Positions 15,611 through 23,494 of a DNA stretch of 42,911 bases are shown here, in pieces. Within the stretch, counting starts at the first letter, position 1; each line of letters opens with the position of its first letter. The translations under genes were made by a program, and so were the position numbers. The stretch spans positions 1 to 42,911 of the forward strand of contig JALHNZ010000021.1 in the NCBI GenBank assembly GCA_022843265.1, given 5' to 3'. This DNA comes from Gemmatimonadaceae bacterium. GTDB lineage: Bacteria > Gemmatimonadota > Gemmatimonadetes > Gemmatimonadales > Gemmatimonadaceae. The notes below the pieces were generated by a model. The model saw only the letters and a program-made list of their open reading frames with translations, was not told the DNA's origin and did not search any database.

Positions 15611-17935
15611 TCAGCCTTGCCGGCCGCAAATACGGTCCAAATCCGCCAGTCCCACCAAAACCTCGCGCGGTTTCGACGCGCCCTCCGACACCGATAGCAC
15701 GCCGGCGGCCTCAAGCTGATCAATCATGCGTGCGGCTCGACCGTACCCCACCTTCATTTTGCGCTGCAACAGCGACGTGGATCCCTGTCGCTGATGGATT
15801 ACAATCTCGGCCGCCTCGCGGAATCGCGCATCGCGATCCCCATCGGTGTCATCATCGTCGGACTCGTCGTCATCTTTGGCATCAAGCGCTCGCACCGTCT
15901 CCAGAATGTCCGGTTCGGCAAACGCCACTCCGGCCGCAGTCGCGGCGCGTTTGTCCCGTTCCGATGTGTACCACGAGAGCAGTTGTTCGGTCTCTTCGCT
16001 CGACAGGTAGGCACCCTGCAACCGTGCGGGCTCCGACTTGCCAGGCGGAATGAACAGCATGTCGCCATTGCCCAGCAGCGCTTCCGCGCCGGCGCCGTCA
16101 ATGATGGTGCGACTATCCACCTGCGACGCCACGCGAAACGCGATGCGGCACGGAAAGTTTGCCTTGATCAATCCCGTAATCACGTTCACGCTGGGACGCT
16201 GCGTGGCGAGAATCAGGTGAATCCCAATGGCGCGCGCTTTCTGCGCCAGCATCGCAATCGGCGTTTCCACTTCGCCCTGCACCGTCATCATGAGATCGGC
16301 CATTTCGTCGATCACCACCACGATGTACGGCAGCGGTCCACCCGTATATGTGCGATCCTCAAACGCCACGTCGGGTGACTTGGGAAAGCGCAACGCCGGC
16401 CCCTGTCCCACTTCATGCGCCGAGGCGCGTTTGTTGAACTCCTGCAGATTGCGGCACGCATTCGCTTCGAGCAGCCGATAGCGTTCCTGCATTTCGAGTA
16501 CCGCCCACTTGAGCACAGCGGCCGCGTCACGGTTGTCCGTAATGACCTTGTGCCGCAAATGCGGGAGCGTGTTGTACACGCTGAGCTCCACCATTTTCGG
16601 ATCAACCATCAGGAAGCGCAGCGTGCGCGGCGTATGCCGATACACGAGGCTGGTGATGATCGTGTTCACGCAAACGGATTTGCCGCTGCCCGTAGCGCCG
16701 GCGATCAGCAGGTGCGGCATTTTCGCGAGGTCGGCAATCACGGCACGACCTTCCAGATCCTTGCCCAACGCCACAGGGAGCGCGGCGCGCGCCAGCTGGA
16801 ACTCGCGCGATTCAATCACCTCACGCAGGTACACGGTTTCCGGTGTGGGATTCGGCACCTCAACACCAACCGCGCCGCGCCCTGGAATCGGCGCCACAAT
16901 GCGAATGCTTGGCGCGCGCATCGCGAGCGCGAGATCGTCGGCCAGCGCGGCGATCTGACGCACTTTCACACCCGCCGCCGGCTCAATCTCGAACTGCGTG
17001 ACCGTGGGACCACTCGTGCGACCAACCAACTCGCCGTCCACTTTGAACGTGCGAAGCGTAGCCATGAGCTTCTCGCCGGCCTGATCGAGCGCTTCGCGCC
17101 CCGCGTCCTCGCGCCGCGGCGGCGGAGCACTCAGGAGCGAGGTTGAGGGCAACTCATCATCGCCCGCGGCTGCCGCACGAGCTTCGTGATCGAGTACGGA
17201 CTCCACGCCGAACAAATCACCGCTCACGCCGTCGGCACGCGTGGGTTTGCGCGACTTTTTGCTATTGTCGCGCGACGACGTGGTGGCCAACTCGGCCATC
17301 GGCTGCGCCATTTCCCGTGCAACTACCGGATCGATTGCGGGCAACTCTTCGGGCTCAGGCGCAAGTCGCTCCGCGAGTGTTTGGCGCGCGGTAGCCGCAG
17401 CTGCACGCACCGCGCCGCCTGCGGGCGGTGCCATGACCACACGCAGCGGATTCCAGCGAATGGTGAACACGGTGAGCGCGCTCGCGCCGAGCAACCATAT
17501 GATCCATGCACCAGCGGCGCCGAGAAACTTGCGCAGATAGTGCGCGACAAAACTTCCCCAAAGTCCGCTAGTGCTGCTGCCGTCCGGTTCACCGCCTCGT
17601 ACCAGCGCGATCGCTACGGGCACGAGCAACACGGCGCCCGCCGCCAGCATGGCCGCGCGCGTGGCATCATGCGTGGATGTATCGCCGAAGCGTCCAACCA
17701 GTCGGAGGGCCACGAGCGCACTCGCGCCGGCGATCAGCAGCGCGCCTGGAATTCCAACGGCGCCCACCAGCACGCACCGCACAAACGTGCCAACCGGCCC
17801 GAACAATCCGGTCGCATCGAAACACACGCCACCTGCCGGCACACGCTGCAACAACAGCGCTCCAACAAGGAACACTGCGAAAAGCGCCAGCCCGATGGAC
17901 GCAAACTCACGCCGGAGAGAGGATCCGCTCACGAG
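15611..17935 (-). CDS. ftsK: DNA translocase FtsK/SpoIIIE
   Basis: This is a hexameric ATP-driven DNA pump for chromosome segregation at the septum, of 774 residues from GTG 17935. About four membrane segments occupy the first 160 residues, followed by a charged linker to about 280. The alpha/beta motor follows, with Walker A GATGSGKS (about 412-419), DPKMVELSVYNTLPHL and PYIVVVIDEMADLMMT. The C-terminal gamma winged helix (STSLLQRKMKVGYGRAARMIDQLEAAGV) is the KOPS-reading module. The frame opens earlier at TTG 17962, but GTG 17935 has AGG six bases upstream and gives a natural N-terminus. Either start overlaps the comB 3' end (stop at 17907), so coupling is likely. It is the last gene of the accC-comB-ftsK run. 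Its stop is about 190 bases upstream of the TonB-receptor gene. Confidence 0.95.
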   Translation of the reverse strand, partial: LVSGSSLRREFASIGLALFAVFLVGALLLQRVPAGGVCFDATGLFGPVGTFVRCVLVGAVGIPGALLIAGASALVALRLVGRFGDTSTHDATRAAMLAAGAVLLVPVAIALVRGGEPDGSSTSGLWGSFVAHYLRKFLGAAGAWIIWLLGASALTVFTIRWNPLRVVMAPPAGGAVRAAAATARQTLAERLAPEPEELPAIDPVVAREMAQPMAELATTSSRDNSKKSRKPTRADGVSGDLFGVESVLDHEARAAAAGDDELPSTSLLSAPPPRREDAGREALDQAGEKLMATLRTFKVDGELVGRTSGPTVTQFEIEPAAGVKVRQIAALADDLALAMRAPSIRIVAPIPGRGAVGVEVPNPTPETVYLREVIESREFQLARAALPVALGKDLEGRAVIADLAKMPHLLIAGATGSGKSVCVNTIITSLVYRHTPRTLRFLMVDPKMVELSVYNTLPHLRHKVITDNRDAAAVLKWAVLEMQERYRLLEANACRNLQEFNKRASAHEVGQGPALRFPKSPDVAFEDRTYTGGPLPYIVVVIDEMADLMMTVQGEVETPIAMLAQKARAIGIHLILATQRPSVNVITGLIKANFPCRIAFRVASQVDSRTIIDGAGAEALLGNGDMLFIPPGKSEPARLQGAYLSSEETEQLLSWYTSERDKRAATAAGVAFAEPDILETVRALDAKDDDESDDDDTDGDRDARFREAAEIVIHQRQGSTSLLQRKMKVGYGRAARMIDQLEAAGVLSVSEGASKPREVLVGLADLDRICGRQG

Positions 17936-18653
17936 TGACCTGGCGGTCAGAGTAGGTGGCAACCAGAGAAATGGAATCGCGCATCAGACAGTATCGCACA
18001 TCGTCCGCGAATCCGGAGGTGGCGAGCGTGCGCGCATGCGTCGCATCGTGTGCGAGCTTGTCCGGCGATGTGGCGTAGCGACGTCCGAGCTGTCGCACGA
18101 CGAGCGCCGCGTCGCCGTATACCACGCCGCGCCGCGACCGCGCGAATTCGTTGAGCAACACGCCGGCGCACGCCGCGTCTTCCAGCGCAAAGTGGCGGTC
18201 CTGGCCGGCGCAGATCACCAGCACATCCGTCGACGCGATGGCAAGCCGCGAAAGCGCGTGCACCGTTGCCGTCAGATTCACAAACGCGGCCACCAGTACC
18301 GCGCGCGCGCCATGCGCCGCGACGAGCGCACGGGTGCCATTGGTCGTGGTCATGATTACCGTGCGATCGCCTACCGCATCCCGACTCATCGACTGCGGAG
18401 AGTTGCCCAGATCAAATCCTTCGATGGGACGCGAGTGACGCTCCCCCGCCAGACACACATCGCGCCGATCGTGGCGCTGCGCCGCGGCCATCACATCGGC
18501 GACCTCCGCGCACGGCACCACTGCCCGTGCGCCATTCGCGAGTGCGTGTACCATCACTGTGGTGGCGCGCAGCACATCAATCACCACCACGACGCGCCCT
18601 GCAACGTCGGACGGCGCCGGCAGACCCTCGCCGAGCAGCACGTCCGCACGCAT
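17907..18653 (-). CDS. comB: 2-phosphosulfolactate phosphatase family (ComB-like)
   Basis: The protein has 248 residues and matches the ComB family, described in methanogens as the phosphatase that turns 2-phosphosulfolactate into sulfolactate during coenzyme M synthesis. Conserved blocks are VVIDVLRATTVM, LAGERHSRPIEGFDLGNSPQ, TTTNGTRAL, and VICAGQDRHFALEDAACAG. Many bacteria that do not make coenzyme M carry homologues, so the real substrate here is open. The ATG at 18653 shares a base with the accC stop (TGATG); a GTG three bases earlier is also possible, with AAGGAG upstream. The 3' end overlaps the start of ftsK. No comA or comC partner is present. The family call is sure, but the reaction in this organism is not. 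Confidence 0.85.
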   Translation of the reverse strand: MRADVLLGEGLPAPSDVAGRVVVVIDVLRATTVMVHALANGARAVVPCAEVADVMAAAQRHDRRDVCLAGERHSRPIEGFDLGNSPQSMSRDAVGDRTVIMTTTNGTRALVAAHGARAVLVAAFVNLTATVHALSRLAIASTDVLVICAGQDRHFALEDAACAGVLLNEFARSRRGVVYGDAALVVRQLGRRYATSPDKLAHDATHARTLATSGFADDVRYCLMRDSISLVATYSDRQVTRERILSPA

Positions 18654-20011
18654 CACCCCGGCTCCTTCATCAACTCCGCGCCTTCGAACTCAAGGAACTT
18701 GGTGTGAATGTCGCCACGCATGAAGTTCGGGTGCTGCATGACGCGCGCGAGAAACGGAATGGTGGTGGTCACACCTTCGACCACAAAACTTTCGAGCGCA
18801 ATCTGCATGCGACGAATCGCTTCCGGACGATCACGACCCTGCACAATCAACTTGGCCAGCAGCGAATCGTAGAAGGGGGGCACCGTGTAACCTGCATACA
18901 CGTGCGTATCCACGCGCACGCCCGGTCCACCCGGCGGATGGAACGTGTGAATCAACCCAGGCGACGGCTGGAAATTGCGCGACGGGTCTTCAGCATTCAC
19001 ACGACACTCAATCACGTGTCCGCGAAATGCGGGTAAGGTCTTGACGGTGAGTTCTTCTCCCGCCGCCACTCGAATCTGTTCTTTCACGAGATCCACGCCG
19101 GTGAGCATTTCCGTAACCGGATGCTCCACCTGAATGCGCGTGTTCATTTCCATGAAATAAAACGAGCCGTCGGTATCAAGCAGCATTTCCACCGTACCGG
19201 CACCAACGTAGTTGATGGCCTGCGCACCGCGCACGGCGGCTTCACCCATGCGCTCGCGCAACTCCGGTGTCATGACCGGGCACGGCGCTTCTTCAATCAA
19301 CTTCTGGTGACGACGCTGCACTGAGCAGTCGCGTTCACCGAGGTGAATCACGTGCCCCTTGGAGTCGCCCATCACCTGAAACTCGACGTGCCGGGGACGC
19401 TCGAGAAACTTCTCGACGTACACATCGCCGTTTCCGAACGCGCTCAATGCTTCGCTGCGCGCCAGCTGAAACGAGCGCGCAAAATCGTCGGCATCACGCG
19501 CCACGCGCATGCCCTTGCCGCCACCACCGGCCGCAGCTTTGATGATCACCGGGAACCCGATGTCGCGCGCAAAACCGAGCGCCTCATCCACGTCTTCGAC
19601 AGGCCCGGGCGTACCAGGCACAATCGGCACGCCCACGGCGGCCATCGCGCGGCGCGCCGACGCCTTGTCGCCCATCACGCGAATCTGTTCCGGCGTGGGG
19701 CCGATGAACGTGATGCCCGACGCGGCGCACGTCTCCGCGAACTCGGCGTTTTCCGCGAGGAAACCGTACCCCGGGTGAATGGCGTCGGCGCCGGTAATTT
19801 CGGCGGCGGCGATCAGTCGGGGAATGCGCAGATAGGAGTCGCGGCTCGGGGCCGGACCAATGCAGACATCATCGTCGGCAAAGCGCACGTGCAACGATTC
19901 GCGATCGGCTTCGGAGTACACGGCGACAGTTTGCACGCCGAGCTCACGACACGCCCGAATCACACGAAGGGCGATCTCGCCGCGATTGGCAATCAGGACC
20001 TTTTTGAACAT
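18653..20011 (-). CDS. accC: Acetyl-CoA carboxylase biotin carboxylase subunit
   Basis: The protein has 452 residues from ATG 20011, the normal AccC length. It carboxylates the biotin of AccB using ATP and bicarbonate, the first half-reaction of malonyl-CoA formation. The N-terminus [24 protein letters not shown] is diagnostic. The ATP-grasp domain shows [32 protein letters not shown] and [37 protein letters not shown] follows in the C-terminal domain. Its carrier gene accB lies upstream but is separated from it by pilT and a 190-base gap. The frame opens at TTG 20023, but the ATG matches family starts. The stop overlaps comB. AccA and AccD are not in the window. Confidence 0.97.
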   Translation of the reverse strand: MFKKVLIANRGEIALRVIRACRELGVQTVAVYSEADRESLHVRFADDDVCIGPAPSRDSYLRIPRLIAAAEITGADAIHPGYGFLAENAEFAETCAASGITFIGPTPEQIRVMGDKASARRAMAAVGVPIVPGTPGPVEDVDEALGFARDIGFPVIIKAAAGGGGKGMRVARDADDFARSFQLARSEALSAFGNGDVYVEKFLERPRHVEFQVMGDSKGHVIHLGERDCSVQRRHQKLIEEAPCPVMTPELRERMGEAAVRGAQAINYVGAGTVEMLLDTDGSFYFMEMNTRIQVEHPVTEMLTGVDLVKEQIRVAAGEELTVKTLPAFRGHVIECRVNAEDPSRNFQPSPGLIHTFHPPGGPGVRVDTHVYAGYTVPPFYDSLLAKLIVQGRDRPEAIRRMQIALESFVVEGVTTTIPFLARVMQHPNFMRGDIHTKFLEFEGAELMKEPG

Positions 20012-20212
20012 GACGGTTTGCAAGAGGCCATCGCGCCGCGACGACGGATGTCAGTCCGGCGGCAATCCGACCACACGAACCTCAGCCGCGTGAAAACGAC
20101 CGGATCGGATCACGCCGAAGAGTGGCGATGAGAATCATTTCCCGCCAGTGATGCGCGCGAATCCGGGCCCATCCTGACTGTCCGTCCGCGTGAACCCAGC
20201 GGACGGGGCCGC
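20012..20212 (-). terminator. pilT-accC intergenic region with a hairpin at 20182-20206
   Basis: This spacer separates pilT from accC. CCGTCCGC (20182-20189) pairs perfectly with GCGGACGG (20199-20206) around a 9-base loop, starting 7 bases after the pilT stop. No T-tract follows, so it is only a possible terminator. The rest probably carries a promoter for accC-comB-ftsK, but no clear -35/-10 pair was seen. Confidence 0.4.
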
Positions 20213-21379
20213 TTACATCGCGCCAGAGCCGGGCTTGAAGCCGTCGAAGGACTGGTCGCTGGCGCCGTCGACACCCTGAATCTTGAGCGCAAACTCACTC
20301 GGGCTTGACGCGTAGAACAGCGCGTTCTCGTACGAGATCATTCCCTTGCTGTACCACGTCATGAGCGACTGGTCAAACGTCTGCATGCCGTACGCCACGC
20401 TGCCCTCACGAATGAGGTCAGGAATGTTCAGCGTGGCCTTGAGGTCGCGGATCTGCTCGCGCACGGCGCCGGTATTGACCAGCACTTCGCACGCCGGTAC
20501 ACGACCCGGCTGGTCGGCACGGGGCACCAGACGCAGCGAGACAACGGCCTCGAGCGCGTTGGCGAGTGCAAACCGCACTTCATTCTGCTGGTGCGGCGGG
20601 TAAAACGACAGAATGCGGTTGATCGTGAGCGTGGCGTCGGTGGTGTGCAACGTTGAGAACACGAGATGACCCGTGCCGGCCGCCTTGAGCGCGACATCGA
20701 GCGTCTCGAGATCTCGGATTTCACCGATCATCACCACGTCGGGATCCTGACGTAACACGCGACGCAATGCCTGCGCGAACGTGGCCGTGTCGGTGCCCAC
20801 CTCACGCTGATTGATGTGGCTCTTCACATCGCGGTGCACAAACTCGATCGGGTCTTCGATCGTGATGATGTTTGCCGAGCGGCGCTCATTGATGTGATGC
20901 ACCATCGCAGCCAACGCCGTGCTTTTGCCCGAACCGGTCACGCCGGTCACGAGCACGAGCCCACGCGGCTTGAGCGCGATCTGCTCCAGCACGGGTGGCA
21001 GGTTGAGCTCACGAATGGAATTCGCCGCGTGCGCAATGGCGCGCATGGCAAACGCCACCGTGCCCTTTTGCTGGTAGACGTTTACGCGGAAACGGCCAAT
21101 GCCCGGCACGTTGATCGCGAAGTCGGCCTCGCGCATTTCCACGAATTCCCGCAGCTGCGCGGGTGGCAGCAGATGCTCCGCCAAGGTGCGCAGCTCTTCC
21201 GGACGCAGCGGTGCCATGGGCAACGCGATCAGATCGCCGTGCAACCGCAGCGTAGGCGGACGTCCGACTTTCAAATGCAAGTCGGACGCGCCTTCGGTGA
21301 CCATGCGCTGCAAAGCGGCCTTCAGATCGAGGCTCGCCGGCGCTGATGTGCTGTGTTGTGCGCCGGAGACCATCGTCAT
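20213..21379 (-). CDS. pilT: Type IV pilus retraction ATPase PilT
   Basis: The protein has 388 residues and is a PilT/PilU-type secretion ATPase that depolymerises type IV pili from the inner-membrane base. The N-terminal PAS-like domain carries EGASDLHLKVGRPPTLRLHG. Walker A GVTGSGKST is at 146-154. The ASP-box region is NIITIEDPIEFVH, Walker B is DPDVVMIGEIRD, and the His box is FSTLHTTDA. The C-terminal PilT signature is LIREGSVAYGMQTFDQSL. The family's AIREGK reads LIREGS here, so PilU-like or divergent PilT function is possible. It starts at ATG 21379, 10 bases after accB, and is therefore probably expressed from the accB promoter. No pilB, pilC or pilin genes are in the window. Confidence 0.93.
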   Translation of the reverse strand: MTMVSGAQHSTSAPASLDLKAALQRMVTEGASDLHLKVGRPPTLRLHGDLIALPMAPLRPEELRTLAEHLLPPAQLREFVEMREADFAINVPGIGRFRVNVYQQKGTVAFAMRAIAHAANSIRELNLPPVLEQIALKPRGLVLVTGVTGSGKSTALAAMVHHINERRSANIITIEDPIEFVHRDVKSHINQREVGTDTATFAQALRRVLRQDPDVVMIGEIRDLETLDVALKAAGTGHLVFSTLHTTDATLTINRILSFYPPHQQNEVRFALANALEAVVSLRLVPRADQPGRVPACEVLVNTGAVREQIRDLKATLNIPDLIREGSVAYGMQTFDQSLMTWYSKGMISYENALFYASSPSEFALKIQGVDGASDQSFDGFKPGSGAM

Positions 21380-21389
21380 GGGAAGTTTC

Positions 21390-21884
21390 TCAGCCGTTCG
21401 GGTCGATGCGGAAGAGCACTTGTCCGTATTCCACCGGCTGCGAATCGTTGATGTTGATTTCGCGGACTATGCCGTCGACTTCGGACTCAAGCTCGTTCAT
21501 GATTTTCATCGCTTCGATAATGCAGACTACCTGCCCCTTGGCGATCCGATCCCCAACGACCACGTAGGCCTTGGCACTCGGTTCGGGAGACGCGTAGTAC
21601 GTGCCCACCATCGGCGACTTGATTTCAAGGAGGGTCGTGCGCGGCGCCTCGACCGGTGGCGTCGGCACGCGTGCCCCCTCGTCCGCAGGACGCGCGGGCG
21701 CGGCCGGAGGCAACACGGCCGCGGGTGCACTGGCCGGCGCGGCCATTTGTATGGTGCCGCCTCTCTGAGGCGGGCTCTTCGAGATGCGGAGCTTCATCCC
21801 CTTGTCGGATGAAATTTCGATCGAGTCCACGGAGGACTGGTCGAGCATCTCGATCACCTTCTTCACATAGCGCAGATCAATCAT
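21390..21884 (-). CDS. accB: Biotin carboxyl carrier protein of acetyl-CoA carboxylase
   Basis: The protein has 164 residues and carries the biotin of acetyl-CoA carboxylase between AccC and the carboxyltransferase. The N-terminal helix region MIDLRYVKKVIEMLDQSSVDSIEI is typical of AccB, followed by an Ala/Pro-rich hinge (about 48-82) and the C-terminal biotinyl domain. The modified lysine is K127 in EAMKIMNE. Before it, IKSPMVGTYY is the standard first strand. It starts at ATG 21884, 70 bases after the M24 peptidase gene. The accC gene does not follow directly, as it does in most bacteria. Instead pilT begins 10 bases later. Confidence 0.97.
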   Translation of the reverse strand: MIDLRYVKKVIEMLDQSSVDSIEISSDKGMKLRISKSPPQRGGTIQMAAPASAPAAVLPPAAPARPADEGARVPTPPVEAPRTTLLEIKSPMVGTYYASPEPSAKAYVVVGDRIAKGQVVCIIEAMKIMNELESEVDGIVREININDSQPVEYGQVLFRIDPNG

Positions 21885-21954
21885 GTCTGGCGGTCTCTAC
21901 GACGCAGTCGGGCGAGGGACGCGCGGCACCGACGTGCCGCCACCACCCCGCGAG

Positions 21955-23040
21955 TTACGCGATCTCCAGCAAGTTGCGATGGAATCCCGTGAGCACAACC
22001 GCCCCCTGCTCCGTGAGCAGGACGTTGTCCTCAATCCGAATGCCACCCCATCCTGCCCGATAGATCCCGGGTTCAATGGTTACTACAGCCCCCAAGGGGA
22101 GCACAGCTTCCGCAGTTTTGGCGAGCCGGGGGGCCTCATGGACTTCAAGACCGATCCCGTGCCCCAGGCTATGACCAAAGGCTTCACCAAACCCGCGCGC
22201 GTGAATGTACTCGCGCGCGACCGCATCGGCATCCATCCCCTTCATTCCGGGGCGAACAGCGGCGGACGCCCGCGCATTGGCTTCACGGACCACTTCATAA
22301 ACATCCAGCTGCTCGGCTGACGCCGTTCCGAGTACGACGGTCCGAGTGATATCCGAGCAGTAGCCATCCGCAACGGCGCCAAAGTCGAGCAGGACAAAGT
22401 CGCCCGGGGCCAGCTCGCGACTCCCGGCACGCGCGTGCGGTAATGCCGAGTTTGGACCCGACGCCACAATTGACGCAAACGGATAGTCCTCGCTCCCCGC
22501 GTCTCGCAGCGCCTTCTCCAGTATGCCGGCGACGCCCGTTTCGGTCAGCCCGGGGCGGAGTTGCCCGAGCGTCACGGCAAGCGCCGATTCAGCCATCGCG
22601 ATCGCCCGCCGAATCGCGGCGACCTCGGTTTCGTCTTTTGATTCGCGGAGCGTCTCGATCAGGTCCGCAGTGGGCCGCCATTGCCAGCGGCCCTGCTCGA
22701 GCAGCCGCTGAAAATCGCGGTGCACCAGATGTGTGGAGTCAAATCCCACGCGCTGCACCGACGGCATCGCGCCCAGGACCTCCCAGAGCTCCGTCCACAG
22801 GCTTTCGGCCACCACCACAATACGAACGCCACTCGACACCTCAGACTCGACTTGGGTGGCGTAGCGGAAGTCCGTGAGCAGCACAACCTCCAGCGCGGTG
22901 ACCACGAGCAGTGCGCTGCTGCCGGAGAATCCGGTGAGCCATCGGACGTTTGCCAGATGGGAGACCAGCAGCGCGTCCAGATCCTGGGCCGCCAGCACGT
23001 CGCGCACAGCGCTCACACGGGCACGTCGAGGGTCAGTCAT
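21955..23040 (-). CDS. M24B Xaa-Pro peptidase (aminopeptidase P / prolidase-like)
   Basis: The protein has 361 residues of the pita-bread metallopeptidase family, cutting peptides next to proline. An N-terminal creatinase-like domain (about 1-125, with LVSHLANVRWLTGFSGSSALLVV) precedes the catalytic domain. The five metal ligands are in VLLDFGAV, CSDITRTV, GHGIGLEVHE, VVTIEPGIY and RIEDNV. It is cytosolic with no signal peptide. The start is ATG 23040, 9 bases after aroQ, and it is followed by accB. The order aroQ-M24 peptidase-accB-accC is widespread in bacteria, often beside efp, so this fits a conserved core cluster. Aminopeptidase P and prolidase cannot be separated with confidence. Confidence 0.92.
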   Translation of the reverse strand: MTDPRRARVSAVRDVLAAQDLDALLVSHLANVRWLTGFSGSSALLVVTALEVVLLTDFRYATQVESEVSSGVRIVVVAESLWTELWEVLGAMPSVQRVGFDSTHLVHRDFQRLLEQGRWQWRPTADLIETLRESKDETEVAAIRRAIAMAESALAVTLGQLRPGLTETGVAGILEKALRDAGSEDYPFASIVASGPNSALPHARAGSRELAPGDFVLLDFGAVADGYCSDITRTVVLGTASAEQLDVYEVVREANARASAAVRPGMKGMDADAVAREYIHARGFGEAFGHSLGHGIGLEVHEAPRLAKTAEAVLPLGAVVTIEPGIYRAGWGGIRIEDNVLLTEQGAVVLTGFHRNLLEIA

Positions 23041-23049
23041 GAGCCGCGC

Positions 23050-23487
23050 TCAGGCGGCGCGCAAACGCGCAACCAGGCCGCGCAGCGCCAACCCGTATCC
23101 GGCCGCGCCAAGTCCGGTGATCATGCCAACCGCCGCCGACGCGAGCATCGAGTGACGACGCTCTGGTTCGCGGGCGTAGATGTTGCTCAGGTGCACCTCA
23201 ACAAACGGGATCGCGATACCGCTCAGGGCGTCGCGCAGGGCCAGGCTCGTGTGCGTATAGGCTCCCGCATTCACAAGAATGCCCTGCACGGAGTGTTGCC
23301 ACCCGTGCAGGACATCAATGAGTTCCCCTTCGCCGTTTTTTTGCACCGACACCAACTCAACATCTATTTCGCGTGCAATGGCCTGCAACTCGGCGTCGAT
23401 CTGCGCGAGTGTTGTGGTACCGTAGACTGTGGGCTCGCGCGTGCCGAGCAGATTCAGATTCGGGCCATTCAGAACACCAATACGCAC
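23050..23487 (-). CDS. aroQ: Type II 3-dehydroquinate dehydratase
   Basis: The protein has 145 residues, the usual length for the dodecameric type II enzyme that dehydrates 3-dehydroquinate to 3-dehydroshikimate in the shikimate pathway. Key parts are VLNGPNLNLLGTREPTVYG, containing the catalytic Arg and Tyr of the flexible lid, then LVNAGAYTHTSLALRDAL with the catalytic His. VEVHLSNIYAREPERRHS and GLGAAGYGLAL follow. The common SNHEGELID stretch reads KNGEGELID, a tolerated variation. The start is GTG 23487, 7 bases after the stop of the TPR gene and 9 bases before the M24 peptidase, so co-transcription is near certain. Confidence 0.96.
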   Translation of the reverse strand: MRIGVLNGPNLNLLGTREPTVYGTTTLAQIDAELQAIAREIDVELVSVQKNGEGELIDVLHGWQHSVQGILVNAGAYTHTSLALRDALSGIAIPFVEVHLSNIYAREPERRHSMLASAAVGMITGLGAAGYGLALRGLVARLRAA

Positions 23488-23494
23488 ACCAGAC

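Noticed and set aside
23320-23370. AroQ with Gly instead of His in the SNHEGELID stretch
   Set aside because: This position varies among functional type II enzymes; the catalytic Arg, Tyr and His motifs are intact.
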